Positions 36,598 to 45,403 of a DNA stretch of 64,000 nucleotides are shown piece after piece. This DNA is from Gemmatimonadota bacterium. Lineage in GTDB: Bacteria > Gemmatimonadota > Gemmatimonadetes > Longimicrobiales > Gaopeijiaceae. Each line of letters begins with the position of its first letter. Within the stretch, counting starts at the first letter, position 1. Where the stretch lies: positions 1 through 64,000 of the forward strand of contig JADFSR010000004.1 in assembly GCA_022560615.1 (NCBI GenBank), read 5' to 3'. The notes under the pieces are model-generated. The model was not told the DNA's origin. It searched no databases and was given only the letters and a program-made list of their open reading frames with translations. A program made the position numbers and the translations under genes.

Positions 36598-37872
36598 TCA
36601 GCCCACCGGATACTCACGCAGGATCTGGCCGACGAGCTTGTCGGGGTCCGCGCCCGGTATCGGCTCGAACTTCTGCACGCGGCCCATGAAGCAGTCGGCC
36701 AAGTACAGATTCCCGTCCTGGTCGGTCGTGATCCCGTGCGAGCAGGCGATCCGCCCAGCCGGCGTGCCCGGAGCGCCCCAACTGTACAGGTAGTTCCCCT
36801 CTAGATCGAACTTGATGAGCCGGTTCGTCGGCGCGTCCCCCACCCAGATGTGGCCCTCCGTCGTGATGAGATGGTTGGCCATCAGTGTGCCCTGGTTGTC
36901 CGGCCAGTGGGGTGACTTGAGCGGCCACATGTCCAAGAAGACCCCGTTCTCGTCGAATACCTGCATGCGCGCGTGTCCTCGGTCTATGACGAAGATCCGA
37001 CGGTCCGCGCTGATCGCGATGCTGTGCGGGTTGTTGAATTCGCTCGGCCCGGGGTTCTGCGGATCCTCGGGGGCCTGACCCCAGTCCATGAGGAAGTTGC
37101 CCTCCGCGTCGAACTTCGCGATGCGCTTGCCGTCGTAGCCATCGCTGATGAAGTACGTGCCATCGGGGAGCCACGCGATGTCGGTCGGGCGGGCGAAGTT
37201 GTTGGGTCCGCGCCCTGGCACGCCCAACTCGCCGTGCGTGCGCACGAGCTCGCCCTCGTACGTGAACATGTAGATCACATGGAGCTGGTCGTCGATGATC
37301 CACACGTGCTTCTCTTGATCGTACGGGCTCATCTTGATCTGGTGTGGTCCCCGGCCGCAGGGCTGCTGCGCGAATAGCGAGTCGAGGTGCGGCCACGTGT
37401 CGACGAGATTGCCCTCGCCGTCGTACACGTTGATGCTGTGCTGCCAACGCCGCTCGTAACCGCGGCGATTCTGTGTAGGCTGGCACCTCGCGGTGAGACC
37501 GTCCGTGGTGGGTGGCGCGTTGCCCACGACGTTCGTGGCGCCGTACGCGGTCCACGGCTCAACACCCTCCGGGAGTGGTAGCTCCCCGCGCATCGCCACC
37601 CAGATCCGGTCCGGGCTCTCGGCGTATACGCCACCGAAGGAGCCCCACGTCCAACCGTCATGCGAGTGGTCGTCGTCAGGAAGCGGCTTGGGCCAGTCCG
37701 CCGCGACCTGGTAGTGGCCGGTGGGCCAATCCTGATGGCTCCATCGGGTCGCGGCATCAGCAGGAGCCTGGCCCGCCTCGGCATCTTCCGCTGGGGCGCA
37801 GCTCGCCAAGCCGACCACGGGAAGTAGGAACGCCATCGCCATCATCCACGCGGAGCGATTGCTTCTGCTCAT
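36598..37872 (-). CDS. NHL-repeat lipoprotein, peptidylglycine lyase-like
   Basis: A 424-residue lipoprotein (LASC lipobox around residue 25). The propeller has repeats such as RPTDIAWLPDGTYFISDGYDG, NNPHSIAISADRRIFVIDRG and CSHGITTDQDGNLYLADCFMG, resembling the lyase half of peptide-amidating enzymes more than simple NHL proteins. Histidines in GPHQIKM, NPHSIAI and SHGITTD are candidate metal ligands. A GGAGG precedes the ATG. First gene of an operon with an amidase and a quinoprotein. Confidence 0.87.
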   Translation of the reverse strand: MSRSNRSAWMMAMAFLLPVVGLASCAPAEDAEAGQAPADAATRWSHQDWPTGHYQVAADWPKPLPDDDHSHDGWTWGSFGGVYAESPDRIWVAMRGELPLPEGVEPWTAYGATNVVGNAPPTTDGLTARCQPTQNRRGYERRWQHSINVYDGEGNLVDTWPHLDSLFAQQPCGRGPHQIKMSPYDQEKHVWIIDDQLHVIYMFTYEGELVRTHGELGVPGRGPNNFARPTDIAWLPDGTYFISDGYDGKRIAKFDAEGNFLMDWGQAPEDPQNPGPSEFNNPHSIAISADRRIFVIDRGHARMQVFDENGVFLDMWPLKSPHWPDNQGTLMANHLITTEGHIWVGDAPTNRLIKFDLEGNYLYSWGAPGTPAGRIACSHGITTDQDGNLYLADCFMGRVQKFEPIPGADPDKLVGQILREYPVG

Positions 37873-38033
37873 GGTACACCTCCGGAGGTTGGAATCTCAC
37901 TCAGGATATGGCTTGGGGCGCTCCCACGCACGGTCGCGTACTCGAGCGCTCGGACTGATCTTCTGGACAGACGGTCCCGAGAGGGTCACCGTAGCTCCGA
38001 TTCAGTCCCACCATCTGAGGCGAGGCTATCATT

Positions 38034-40064
38034 ATGTGCGAGAGGCGCCTGGCTACGCTGCCACGACTCATCGGTCGGAGCATGGCGTTGGTTCTGGTAC
38101 TCGTCGGCGGCACTACGCTTCCGGCGGTGGCTCAGGACCGCGGCAACCCTTACGGCGAGTGGCGCTACTGGGGCGCCGACCAGTGGAGCACGAGGTACTC
38201 CCCCCTCGACCAGATCAACGCCGACAATTTCGAGGAGCTGGAGGTCGCGTGGATATGGCGTGGAGACAACTTCGGGCCGGCGCCCGACTTCATCATGCGC
38301 TCGACGCCGATCTACGCGGATGGCTTGCTGTACACGGTTGCCGGGACGCGGCGCACGTTGGTCGCCCTCGACCCGGCCACGGGTGAGACGCTTTGGACCT
38401 TCCGCGAACCGTACACGGAGCGCTGGCAGGGCTCACCCCGCAAGAACTATGGCCGAGGCGTCGCTTACGCCGAGATCGACGGACGGGGCGTGATCTACAT
38501 GGTCACGCCTGGCTTTTTCCTGCACGCACTGGACGCCAAGACCGGGGAACCGCTGGAAGGCTTCGGAGGACAGATCCCGATCGACGGGTTCCGTGAGACC
38601 GGGACCGTCGACATGCTGGCGACCCTCGGGCATCCCTACGACGTGTACTCGGGGATCGACCCGACACGCGGGTCGATCACGACCTCATCGGCGCCGCTCG
38701 TAGTAGACGGGGTGCTCGTCGTCGGGAACTCGGCGCACCAAGGAGGTCGCTATTCGAGGATCGAGAACGTTCCGGGTGACGTCCAGGCTTTCGACGCCAG
38801 AACCGGCGAGCACCTGTGGACCTTCCATACTATTCCTCGGCCTGGTGAGTTCGGGAACGACACCTGGGAGGAGGGTGCGTGGCAGTGGGCCGGCAACGTG
38901 AATGCCTGGCCACCGCTGTCGGCTGACGCGGAACTCGGCATCGTCTACCTCCCCACGGACGCCCCCACGAATGACTACTTCGGCGGCTTCCGACCGGGCG
39001 ACAACCTCTTCGGCAGCAGCCTGATCGCGGTGGACCTGCACACAGGCGAGAGACGGTGGCACTTCCAGATGATTCACCACGACATCTGGGACTGGGATAA
39101 CCCGGTTGCTCCGATTCTCGTGGACCTTACGGTGGATGGTGTGGAGATCCCCGCCGTCGTGCAGACCACCAAGCAGACGTTCGTCTACGCCTTCAACCGT
39201 GAGACCGGAGAACCGATCTGGCCGATCCCGGAGACTCCCGTGCCGCCTGGCGACGTACCGGGAGAGTGGTACTCGCCCACGCAACCCATCCCGTCCTGGC
39301 CCCTCGGCTACGAGCTGCAGGGGCTCAGCGTGGACGATCTCATCGACTTCACGCCCGAGCTGCGCGCGATGGCGATCGAGCAGGTCAGCGACATCAAGCT
39401 GGGGCCGATCTTCACCCCGTGGGTGCACGTGGGGAACGCTGACGCCTACCGGGCCACCGCCCAGTGCCCGAGCGCGACCGGCGGCACGAATATCATAGGC
39501 GGAACCGTCATGGATCCGGAAACCGGGATCATGTATGTGGCCTCGCGGAAGGCATGCACCGGAGGCGTGCTCGCCGCAGGATCGGAGCGAGACGACGGAG
39601 GTCCTGGCGGTCTGGGCGTCACGGTCGTCGACTGGATGTCGGGTGGAGGCGGTGGCTTCGCCGCCATGGATGGCCTCCCGATCTTCAAGCCACCTTACGG
39701 TCGCATCACGGCGATCGACATGAACACCGGGGAGCACCTCTGGTGGATCCCGAACGGAGACACGCCGGAGAGGATCGCGAACCACCCGCTGCTCGAGGGC
39801 ATCGATCTTCCCAACACCGGCTACCAAGGACACTCCACGGCACTCATCACGCGCAGTCTCCTGATGTTCGCCGAAGGACGGGGCGGACGGGCTCTCTGGT
39901 ACGCGGCCGACAAGCGGACCGGAGAGAGGATCGGAGCCGTAGATCTCCCGGCGCCGTCGAGTACTGCACCCATGACCTATCTGCACGAGGGCGTGCAGTA
40001 CATCGTGGTGCCCATCGCCGGAAATGGGATTCCGGGGTCGCTCGCTGCGCTGCGGCTACGGTAA
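38034..40064 (+). CDS. Soluble glucose-dehydrogenase-type quinoprotein (PQQ), second copy
   Basis: A 676-residue exported PQQ propeller close to the 32987-35038 protein: WSTRYSPLDQINADNFEELE, ALDPATGETLWTFREPYTER, HHDIWDWDNPVAP, TTKQTFVYAFNRETGEPIWP. The signal peptide ends near PAVAQ; start ATG 38034 or the internal ATG at 38082. It is divergent from the NHL-amidase-quinoprotein operon and is followed after 59 bp by the secreted 343-residue family protein. The two quinoproteins look like duplicates adapted to different substrates or conditions. Confidence 0.92.
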   Translation: MCERRLATLPRLIGRSMALVLVLVGGTTLPAVAQDRGNPYGEWRYWGADQWSTRYSPLDQINADNFEELEVAWIWRGDNFGPAPDFIMRSTPIYADGLLYTVAGTRRTLVALDPATGETLWTFREPYTERWQGSPRKNYGRGVAYAEIDGRGVIYMVTPGFFLHALDAKTGEPLEGFGGQIPIDGFRETGTVDMLATLGHPYDVYSGIDPTRGSITTSSAPLVVDGVLVVGNSAHQGGRYSRIENVPGDVQAFDARTGEHLWTFHTIPRPGEFGNDTWEEGAWQWAGNVNAWPPLSADAELGIVYLPTDAPTNDYFGGFRPGDNLFGSSLIAVDLHTGERRWHFQMIHHDIWDWDNPVAPILVDLTVDGVEIPAVVQTTKQTFVYAFNRETGEPIWPIPETPVPPGDVPGEWYSPTQPIPSWPLGYELQGLSVDDLIDFTPELRAMAIEQVSDIKLGPIFTPWVHVGNADAYRATAQCPSATGGTNIIGGTVMDPETGIMYVASRKACTGGVLAAGSERDDGGPGGLGVTVVDWMSGGGGGFAAMDGLPIFKPPYGRITAIDMNTGEHLWWIPNGDTPERIANHPLLEGIDLPNTGYQGHSTALITRSLLMFAEGRGGRALWYAADKRTGERIGAVDLPAPSSTAPMTYLHEGVQYIVVPIAGNGIPGSLAALRLR

Positions 40065-40123
40065 CGGAGGGGCCCAAGCAGAGGCATCTTGCAAGGGTGT
40101 CCCCTCGACTCGGAGGACGGGAG

Positions 40124-41155
40124 ATGAGCGTTCGATATTCGACTCCACTCCTTGTGCTATGCGTGGCGCTCTCGGCGGTCGTATTGGCTTCGACCGCCGC
40201 GGCGCAGGCCCCGACCCGTGACGCCGGAAATTGGGTCGTGCCGCGGACGGCCGATGGTCATCCGGACCTGCAGGGGAACTGGACCAACGCGACGATCACT
40301 CGGTTCCAGCGCGAAGAGGACAAAGGCCCCGTCCTGACCTGGGATGAGGTGGCCGAGCTCGAAGGCAGGGCAGTGGCTCGCGTCGTGAGGGGTGCCGAGC
40401 CGAGCGACCCGAATCGCGCGGCGCCGGACGTCACAGGAGGAGTCGGGACCTACAACGACTTCTATTGGGATCGAGGCAAAGTAGTCGCCATCGTCAACGG
40501 TGAACCCAGGAGCTCCCTCCTGACGAATCCGCCGGATGGCCGCAGGCCGCCGTTCACGAGCGAGGGCGAGCAGAGGATCGCTGAGTACCGGGCGTTGCGG
40601 GAGCAGTTCGGTCAGTACGACAACCCAGAGAATCGACCGTTAGGCGAGCGCTGCCTCATGTCGTTCGGTTCGAGTGCCGGCCCCCCGATGATCCCCAACA
40701 ACGCCTACAACAACAACTACACCATCGTACAGACCTCCGACTACGTCATGATCGTGACGGAGATGGTGCACGACGTGCGCATCATCCGGCTGGGCGAACC
40801 TGATCCGCTGCCTGATCACGTGCGTCCGTGGATGGGCGACTCCTGGGGACGGTGGGAAGGGGACGTGCTCGTGGTCGAGACGACCAACATCCATCCGCTG
40901 CAGACCTTCCGAGGGATTCCCCCTTCGAAGCATCGGAAGGTGATCGAGCGTTTCACCCGGGTCGACGAGGAGACCGTCCTCTACGAGTTCACGATCGACG
41001 ATCCCGAGACGTATACGCGCCCCTGGGGCGGTGCGATTCCGTTCAAGGCGTTCCGTGAGCCGCTCTACGAGTATTCCTGTCACGAGGGAAACTACGCGCT
41101 CTCCGCCGTGCTGAGCGGCGCGCGTTACCAGGAAAGGCAGGCCGGGCGAGATTGA
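40124..41155 (+). CDS. Secreted protein family of unknown function (DGHPDLQGNW type), copy 1
   Basis: A 343-residue exported protein (signal peptide ends near AAAQ; GGAGGACGGGAG before the ATG). Characteristic segments: ADGHPDLQGNWTN, PPDGRRPPF, YDNPENRPLGERC, GSSAGPPMIPNN, VMIVTEMVHDVRIIRLG, WEGDVLVVETTN and DPETYTRPWGG. No enzyme family recognised; I know it only as a widespread hypothetical family in Acidobacteriota and relatives. It has a close paralogue at 52090-53145, and both copies neighbour a quinoprotein. Confidence 0.85.
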   Translation: MSVRYSTPLLVLCVALSAVVLASTAAAQAPTRDAGNWVVPRTADGHPDLQGNWTNATITRFQREEDKGPVLTWDEVAELEGRAVARVVRGAEPSDPNRAAPDVTGGVGTYNDFYWDRGKVVAIVNGEPRSSLLTNPPDGRRPPFTSEGEQRIAEYRALREQFGQYDNPENRPLGERCLMSFGSSAGPPMIPNNAYNNNYTIVQTSDYVMIVTEMVHDVRIIRLGEPDPLPDHVRPWMGDSWGRWEGDVLVVETTNIHPLQTFRGIPPSKHRKVIERFTRVDEETVLYEFTIDDPETYTRPWGGAIPFKAFREPLYEYSCHEGNYALSAVLSGARYQERQAGRD

Positions 41156-41194
41156 TGTTAGCCGAGTCCCGACGCGGATGTGGGTGTGCCGGTT

Positions 41195-41626
41195 TCAGCC
41201 GGTCTCCGGCGTCAGGCCGGCCGCAGCGATGCCCGCGAGACCGCACACCTCGTCATTGTCTGATGAGTCGCCAGTGACACCTACCGCCCCGACGATGACT
41301 CCGTCGGGGTCCTTCGCGAGTAGGCCACCCGGAACGGGAATCAGCGCGCCTCCAATCGCCGCTGTGGCAGCCGAGACGAAATAGGGTTGCTGTTCAGCTC
41401 GGGCCATGAGGGCCCGTGAGCCGACGCCCAGGCCGATCGCGCCGTATGCTTTTCCGTGCGCGATCTGAAATCGGAGGTTGGATGCCCCGTCCTCGCGCTC
41501 GAAGGCCTTTACGTGGCCCCCCGCGTCGAGGACCACCACGGACAGTGGCGAAAGTCCCAGCTCGTGGCCTTTCGCCAGCGTCGCCGCAATGATCGCGCGG
41601 GCGGTACGGAGATCAATAAACGTCAC
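41195..41626 (-). CDS. GlcG/HbpS-family (DUF336) protein
   Basis: A 143-residue protein. LSVVVLDAGGHVKAFEREDGA and the later KAYGAIGLGVGSRAL, GGLLAKDPDGVIVGAVGVTGD and SDNDEVCGLAGI segments are the hallmark of the HbpS/GlcG family. Members bind haem or act as small cofactor-sensing or dehydratase proteins. No signal peptide. Convergent with the secreted 343-residue family gene and divergent from the ACT-domain gene. Confidence 0.88.
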   Translation of the reverse strand: MTFIDLRTARAIIAATLAKGHELGLSPLSVVVLDAGGHVKAFEREDGASNLRFQIAHGKAYGAIGLGVGSRALMARAEQQPYFVSAATAAIGGALIPVPGGLLAKDPDGVIVGAVGVTGDSSDNDEVCGLAGIAAAGLTPETG

Positions 41627-41664
41627 GTCGCACTCCTTGGCTTGTGCTCTAGTCGCTGAGCATT

Positions 41665-42048
41665 ATGCTGCGGCTTGAAGGCGACTCCGTCAAAATGAGG
41701 CGGCCACGGCCGGACGAGCGCCACGGGCTGTTCGCGCGACGCTACCTGACCATCACCGAGGGCATCAGGGAGATCACGCTGATCATCGAGCAGGCGATGC
41801 TCGAGGGTGTTCATGAAGCCGTCGGGGAGCGCCCGGCACGCATCGCCCGGGGGATCGCGAGCCTGTCGGTTTCCTTGAGCGAGGACAACCTTTCCGCGCC
41901 CGGCGTGCTTTACCGCCTCCTCCAGCCCCTCGCTCTCCAGGGCGTGAATCTGGCGGAAGTCGCCTCCACCACGACGGAGTTCCACTTCTACCTCGCCGAA
42001 GACGACGTGATGCTCGCGCTCGAGTCGTTGTACGGAGCGTTTCGGTGA
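41665..42048 (+). CDS. ACT-domain protein (short)
   Basis: A 127-residue protein. The segment from IREITLIIEQ through SAPGVLYRLLQPLALQGVNLAEV to TEFHFYLAEDD reads as an ACT domain of the aspartokinase-type pair, i.e. a small-molecule-binding regulatory fold. Related stand-alone ACT proteins are longer with an N-terminal helical domain, so this may be the C-terminal part with a lost or divergent N-terminus; only 38 bp separate it from the divergent GlcG gene. Ligand unknown. Confidence 0.65.
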   Translation: MLRLEGDSVKMRRPRPDERHGLFARRYLTITEGIREITLIIEQAMLEGVHEAVGERPARIARGIASLSVSLSEDNLSAPGVLYRLLQPLALQGVNLAEVASTTTEFHFYLAEDDVMLALESLYGAFR

Positions 42049-42078
42049 AATGCGGCTGGCGGTGCCCCGCTGCCGTGG

Positions 42079-43320
42079 TTAATTGCTGGCCGCGACGGCC
42101 CCCATCGCATCGAGCACCGTATGGACGACGTTCGTGAACGCGCCCCCGCGGATCCAGCGCGCGACGATTACGAGCTCGTTCTCCGGATCGACATAGATGA
42201 GGTTCGAGCCGGCGCCCGTATGCGTCCACGTGTACTCGGGCGCGTTCGCATAGCGCCGCTGATCCGTGTTGAGCGAGAAGTTCATGAAGCCGTACGTGCG
42301 GTTCACCTTGCCGGGCGTGGTGGCCATGTCGATCCACTCTTCAGAGATCAGCTGCTTCCCGTTCCAGTTCCCCTTGTGCATGGTCAGCAGACCGAACCGC
42401 GCCTGATCGAAGGCGCTGATGAGCATGCCGCCGCCCCAATGAGCGCCCCCGCTCACCGCCTGGACCCTGCGGCCGTCCATGGTGATCCACGAGTTGTCGT
42501 ATCCGTGCCAGCGCCACGTCGGTGACGCGCCGATGGGGTCCATGATGTATTCCCGCAGAACCTCGGGAAGCGGTTGCCTCCAAACGCCCATCGCGACCAG
42601 CGCGAGAAGGTTCACCCGGGTGTCGTTATACTCGTAGACCGTGCCAGGCTCGAAGCGGGCCCGCGTCCCCCAGGTGCTGCGATCCTCGTCGGGACGATCG
42701 GCCCATTCGGGCTTGCCCCACAGCGTGCCTTCCCAGTCACTCGTCTGACGCAGCATATCGTCCCACGTGATCTTACGGTTGTGCTCGGACTCGAACAGCA
42801 GCTTGGGCCTGCGCCCGGCCTCGTCCCCCGGCTCCCCGTCTCCGCTCTCGAGGACGATCGGTGCGACGTACGGGCGGACCAGGTCGTGCACGTCCGCGAT
42901 CAGGCCGCGGTCGTAGGCCAAGCCGACCGTCGTGGACAGAAAGCTCTTGGACACGCTGAAAGTGTTGTCGACCTTATGCGGGTCACCCCACTCGGCGATG
43001 ATGTAGCCCTTGTGCACGATCAGTCCGGTCTGGGGCGCTCGGACCGTGAACGGGCCCACCGCCTCTCCGCGCGGCTCGCGCCCGAAGGTCATCTCGTGGT
43101 TGAAGGCCAGATCTCTGGGCGAGGTCGATTCGCCCGCGATCGCGATCTCGATCGCCCGCTGGATGGCGACCGCATCGAACCCGGCTTCCTGAGGACTCTT
43201 GCGTTCCCAGTCGAGATGCTTGCCCGGCCAGTACGTTTGGGCGGATGCGAGCTCCGTCGCGAATAGTAGTGCGATGAGCGCGAGCAGCGCTCGCAGGGGT
43301 GTCGACGGGTGCCGAGACAT
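42079..43320 (-). CDS. Exported class C beta-lactamase-like serine hydrolase
   Basis: A 413-residue exported serine hydrolase (signal ends near ASAQ). Motifs of the penicillin-binding/beta-lactamase fold: SVSK (within FSVSKSFLSTT) as SxxK with the nucleophile serine, YEYNDTR as YxN, and THTGAGSN as the KTG-equivalent HTG. HTG and YxN spacing is that of family VIII esterases and class C-like hydrolases. Probably an esterase or peptidase acting in the periplasm. Confidence 0.92.
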   Translation of the reverse strand: MSRHPSTPLRALLALIALLFATELASAQTYWPGKHLDWERKSPQEAGFDAVAIQRAIEIAIAGESTSPRDLAFNHEMTFGREPRGEAVGPFTVRAPQTGLIVHKGYIIAEWGDPHKVDNTFSVSKSFLSTTVGLAYDRGLIADVHDLVRPYVAPIVLESGDGEPGDEAGRRPKLLFESEHNRKITWDDMLRQTSDWEGTLWGKPEWADRPDEDRSTWGTRARFEPGTVYEYNDTRVNLLALVAMGVWRQPLPEVLREYIMDPIGASPTWRWHGYDNSWITMDGRRVQAVSGGAHWGGGMLISAFDQARFGLLTMHKGNWNGKQLISEEWIDMATTPGKVNRTYGFMNFSLNTDQRRYANAPEYTWTHTGAGSNLIYVDPENELVIVARWIRGGAFTNVVHTVLDAMGAVAASN

Positions 43321-43551
43321 GGAAACCTCCGAGGTTGCCTTGGAACGAGCTGCGGACCGGTGGATCTGTCCTCCCCAAGCTTAGACGGCGTCGTCGGTGT
43401 GCGCCATGCGAATGGCCCTTGCGGGCGTCTAGACGGTCGGCCCGTCAGCGGTTGCTGCGCGTGCAGCCAAGCAGCGTCCCCGCGGGAACGTGCTTATGTT
43501 CCCGCGAGAGGTGTCGGGGCTCCGAAATGACAAGCCGATCGGGAGGTAGCG

Positions 43552-44757
43552 GTGAACACGACTGCCAAGGAACGGGTGACCCGGGCAGGAATCATGACCC
43601 CGACCCGACGGGACTTCCTCAAGACCGCGGGAGCCGTCGGAGCGGGAATCGCCTTCGGCGGCATATCCGCGTGTGCCCCCGACGCGCAGGGTCGGGACCC
43701 TTCGGCCGCGAGCGAGTCGACTTCCAAACGGCTTCTGATCCTCGGAGGGACCGGCTTCATCGGGCCCAACATGGTCCGCTACGCCGTCGAGCGTGGACAC
43801 GAGGTGAGCATCTTCACGAGAGGTCGCTCCGGCGCGGAGCTCCCCGCTGGCGTTGAGCGCTTGATCGGGGATCGCAACGACGACCATACCGCGCTCGAGG
43901 GTAGGACGTGGGATGTCGTCCTCGACAACAACGCCCAGGACTACCGCTGGGTGCAGAAGAGCACCGAGCTCCTGAAGGACGCGGCCGAGCAGTACGTCTT
44001 CGTCTCGTCGATCTCGGCCTACGATCTCGAAGGCTTCGGTTGGGGCAACAAGGACCGGATCCTCATGGAGCCGATCGTCGACGAGGGCTACCAGCGGATC
44101 TCGGCCCCGGAGGGGTGGAGCGACGGGGACGACGCGCCATACGGTCTCATGAAATCGCTCAGCGAGGACATCGCCCACGCCGCGTTCCCGGGTCGAACCA
44201 CCGTCGTACGCCCCGGTCTCATCGTTGGTCCCGGCGACCGGACGGACCGCTTCACGTACTGGCCCGTGCGGATCGACGAGGGGGGAGAGGTGCTGGCTCC
44301 GGGCAATCCATCGCATGCCAACCAGATCATCGATCAGCGGGATCTCACCGAGTGGATCGTGCGACTCGCCGAGGACGGCACCACCGGAGACTTCAACGGT
44401 GTCGGACCCGGTTACCGGCTCACGATGGGAGAAATGCTCGAGCAGATCGGGACCATCGCTTCGAACGCGTTCGAGCTCACCTGGGTCTCGGAGGACTTCC
44501 TGGAAGCTCAGGGAGTGGCGCCCTGGAGCGACCTCCCGACATGGATTCCGGGGGATGCGCTGATGTTCGTTGCCTTTCAGAAAGCCGTCGATGCTGGGCT
44601 GACGTACCGGCCCATCCCTGTCACCGCGCGCGACACTCTGGAGTGGGACAAGACGCGTCCGGCTGAGCAGAGAGCCAACCGCCGCTTCGGGTGGAGCCGG
44701 GATCGGGAGCGCGAGGTCCTCGACGCTTGGCACGCCGAGCTGGGCAGGGACCAGTAG
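43552..44757 (+). CDS. Tat-exported NAD-dependent epimerase/dehydratase-like protein
   Basis: A 401-residue extended SDR. A Tat signal (TPTRRDFLKTAGAVGAGI) is followed by ISAC, a lipobox, so the protein may be a Tat-exported lipoprotein. NAD motif is GGTGFIGPNMVR; later elements SSISAY, PYGLMKSLSE (the YxxxK of SDRs, here YGLMK) and RPGLIVGPGDRTDRF are typical. GTG 43552 has GGGAGG 5-6 nt upstream; ATG 43594 is the alternative directly before the Tat motif. Export implies the cofactor is folded in before transport. Confidence 0.88.
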   Translation: MNTTAKERVTRAGIMTPTRRDFLKTAGAVGAGIAFGGISACAPDAQGRDPSAASESTSKRLLILGGTGFIGPNMVRYAVERGHEVSIFTRGRSGAELPAGVERLIGDRNDDHTALEGRTWDVVLDNNAQDYRWVQKSTELLKDAAEQYVFVSSISAYDLEGFGWGNKDRILMEPIVDEGYQRISAPEGWSDGDDAPYGLMKSLSEDIAHAAFPGRTTVVRPGLIVGPGDRTDRFTYWPVRIDEGGEVLAPGNPSHANQIIDQRDLTEWIVRLAEDGTTGDFNGVGPGYRLTMGEMLEQIGTIASNAFELTWVSEDFLEAQGVAPWSDLPTWIPGDALMFVAFQKAVDAGLTYRPIPVTARDTLEWDKTRPAEQRANRRFGWSRDREREVLDAWHAELGRDQ

Positions 44758-44770
44758 TCCAAGCGCGCTT

Positions 44771-45373
44771 CTATCGATTGCCTTTGTTCTCGAAGTGAAC
44801 AAAGTCGATCAGGAAGACCGCGCCGAGCGCAAGCGTCTTCCGCTCGACGGGCCAATCGGACGGAAACGTCACGCCGAAGTTGTCCGCGTCGGTAAAGGAT
44901 TCCTTCAGCAACCCGGTCCATTTCTTCTGAATCATCCCTCGCTCCCTGCCCCCTTCGAGGATCTTGAATGTCCACGGGTGAAGGAGGGGACCGAATAGAT
45001 CAAAGACTTTGTTGCCATCGTTGGAGAGCACCGAGTAGAGCCGCCGAAGAACCGAAAACTGCCTTTCCACCCTTCCAACCAGCTTGCCGGAGCCGTCGAA
45101 GATCGACGCACTGTGGAAGTAGAATCGGAAGGGACGCTCGATGCGGAGCAAGGTCTTACCACCTCGATCCAGGACATCGATGGCAAAGGGCCTGTACGCT
45201 TTGAGAAAGAGGCGGGCGAGGACCGATCCTGGTTCCTCGACAGCGTAGAACAATTCGTTCCCGCGCTCGTCGGAGACCACGTACTTGTTGCGGCCTTCGA
45301 AACCGCTCAGGATTTCTCCCCACTCCTTCTTTTGGCTTACCGCGAGCTTACCTACCGATTCCAGCCTCTTCAT
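44771..45373 (-). CDS. Phospholipid scramblase-like (LURP-one/PLSCR) protein
   Basis: A 200-residue protein from ATG 45373, preceded by a long purine run (GGCGGGAAAAGGGGGAG); a GTG at 45397 is the alternative. GRNKYVVSDERGNELFYAVEE, DGSGKLVGRVERQF and a terminal hydrophobic helix (KTLALGAVFLIDFVHF) match scramblase-like Tubby-fold proteins. Eukaryotic members move phospholipids; bacterial roles are unclear. It is the last gene of a four-gene operon with Fe-S and ATP-grasp proteins. Confidence 0.85.
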   Translation of the reverse strand: MKRLESVGKLAVSQKKEWGEILSGFEGRNKYVVSDERGNELFYAVEEPGSVLARLFLKAYRPFAIDVLDRGGKTLLRIERPFRFYFHSASIFDGSGKLVGRVERQFSVLRRLYSVLSNDGNKVFDLFGPLLHPWTFKILEGGRERGMIQKKWTGLLKESFTDADNFGVTFPSDWPVERKTLALGAVFLIDFVHFENKGNR

Positions 45374-45403
45374 ATCTCCCCCTTTTCCCGCCTCCACACG
45401 CCC

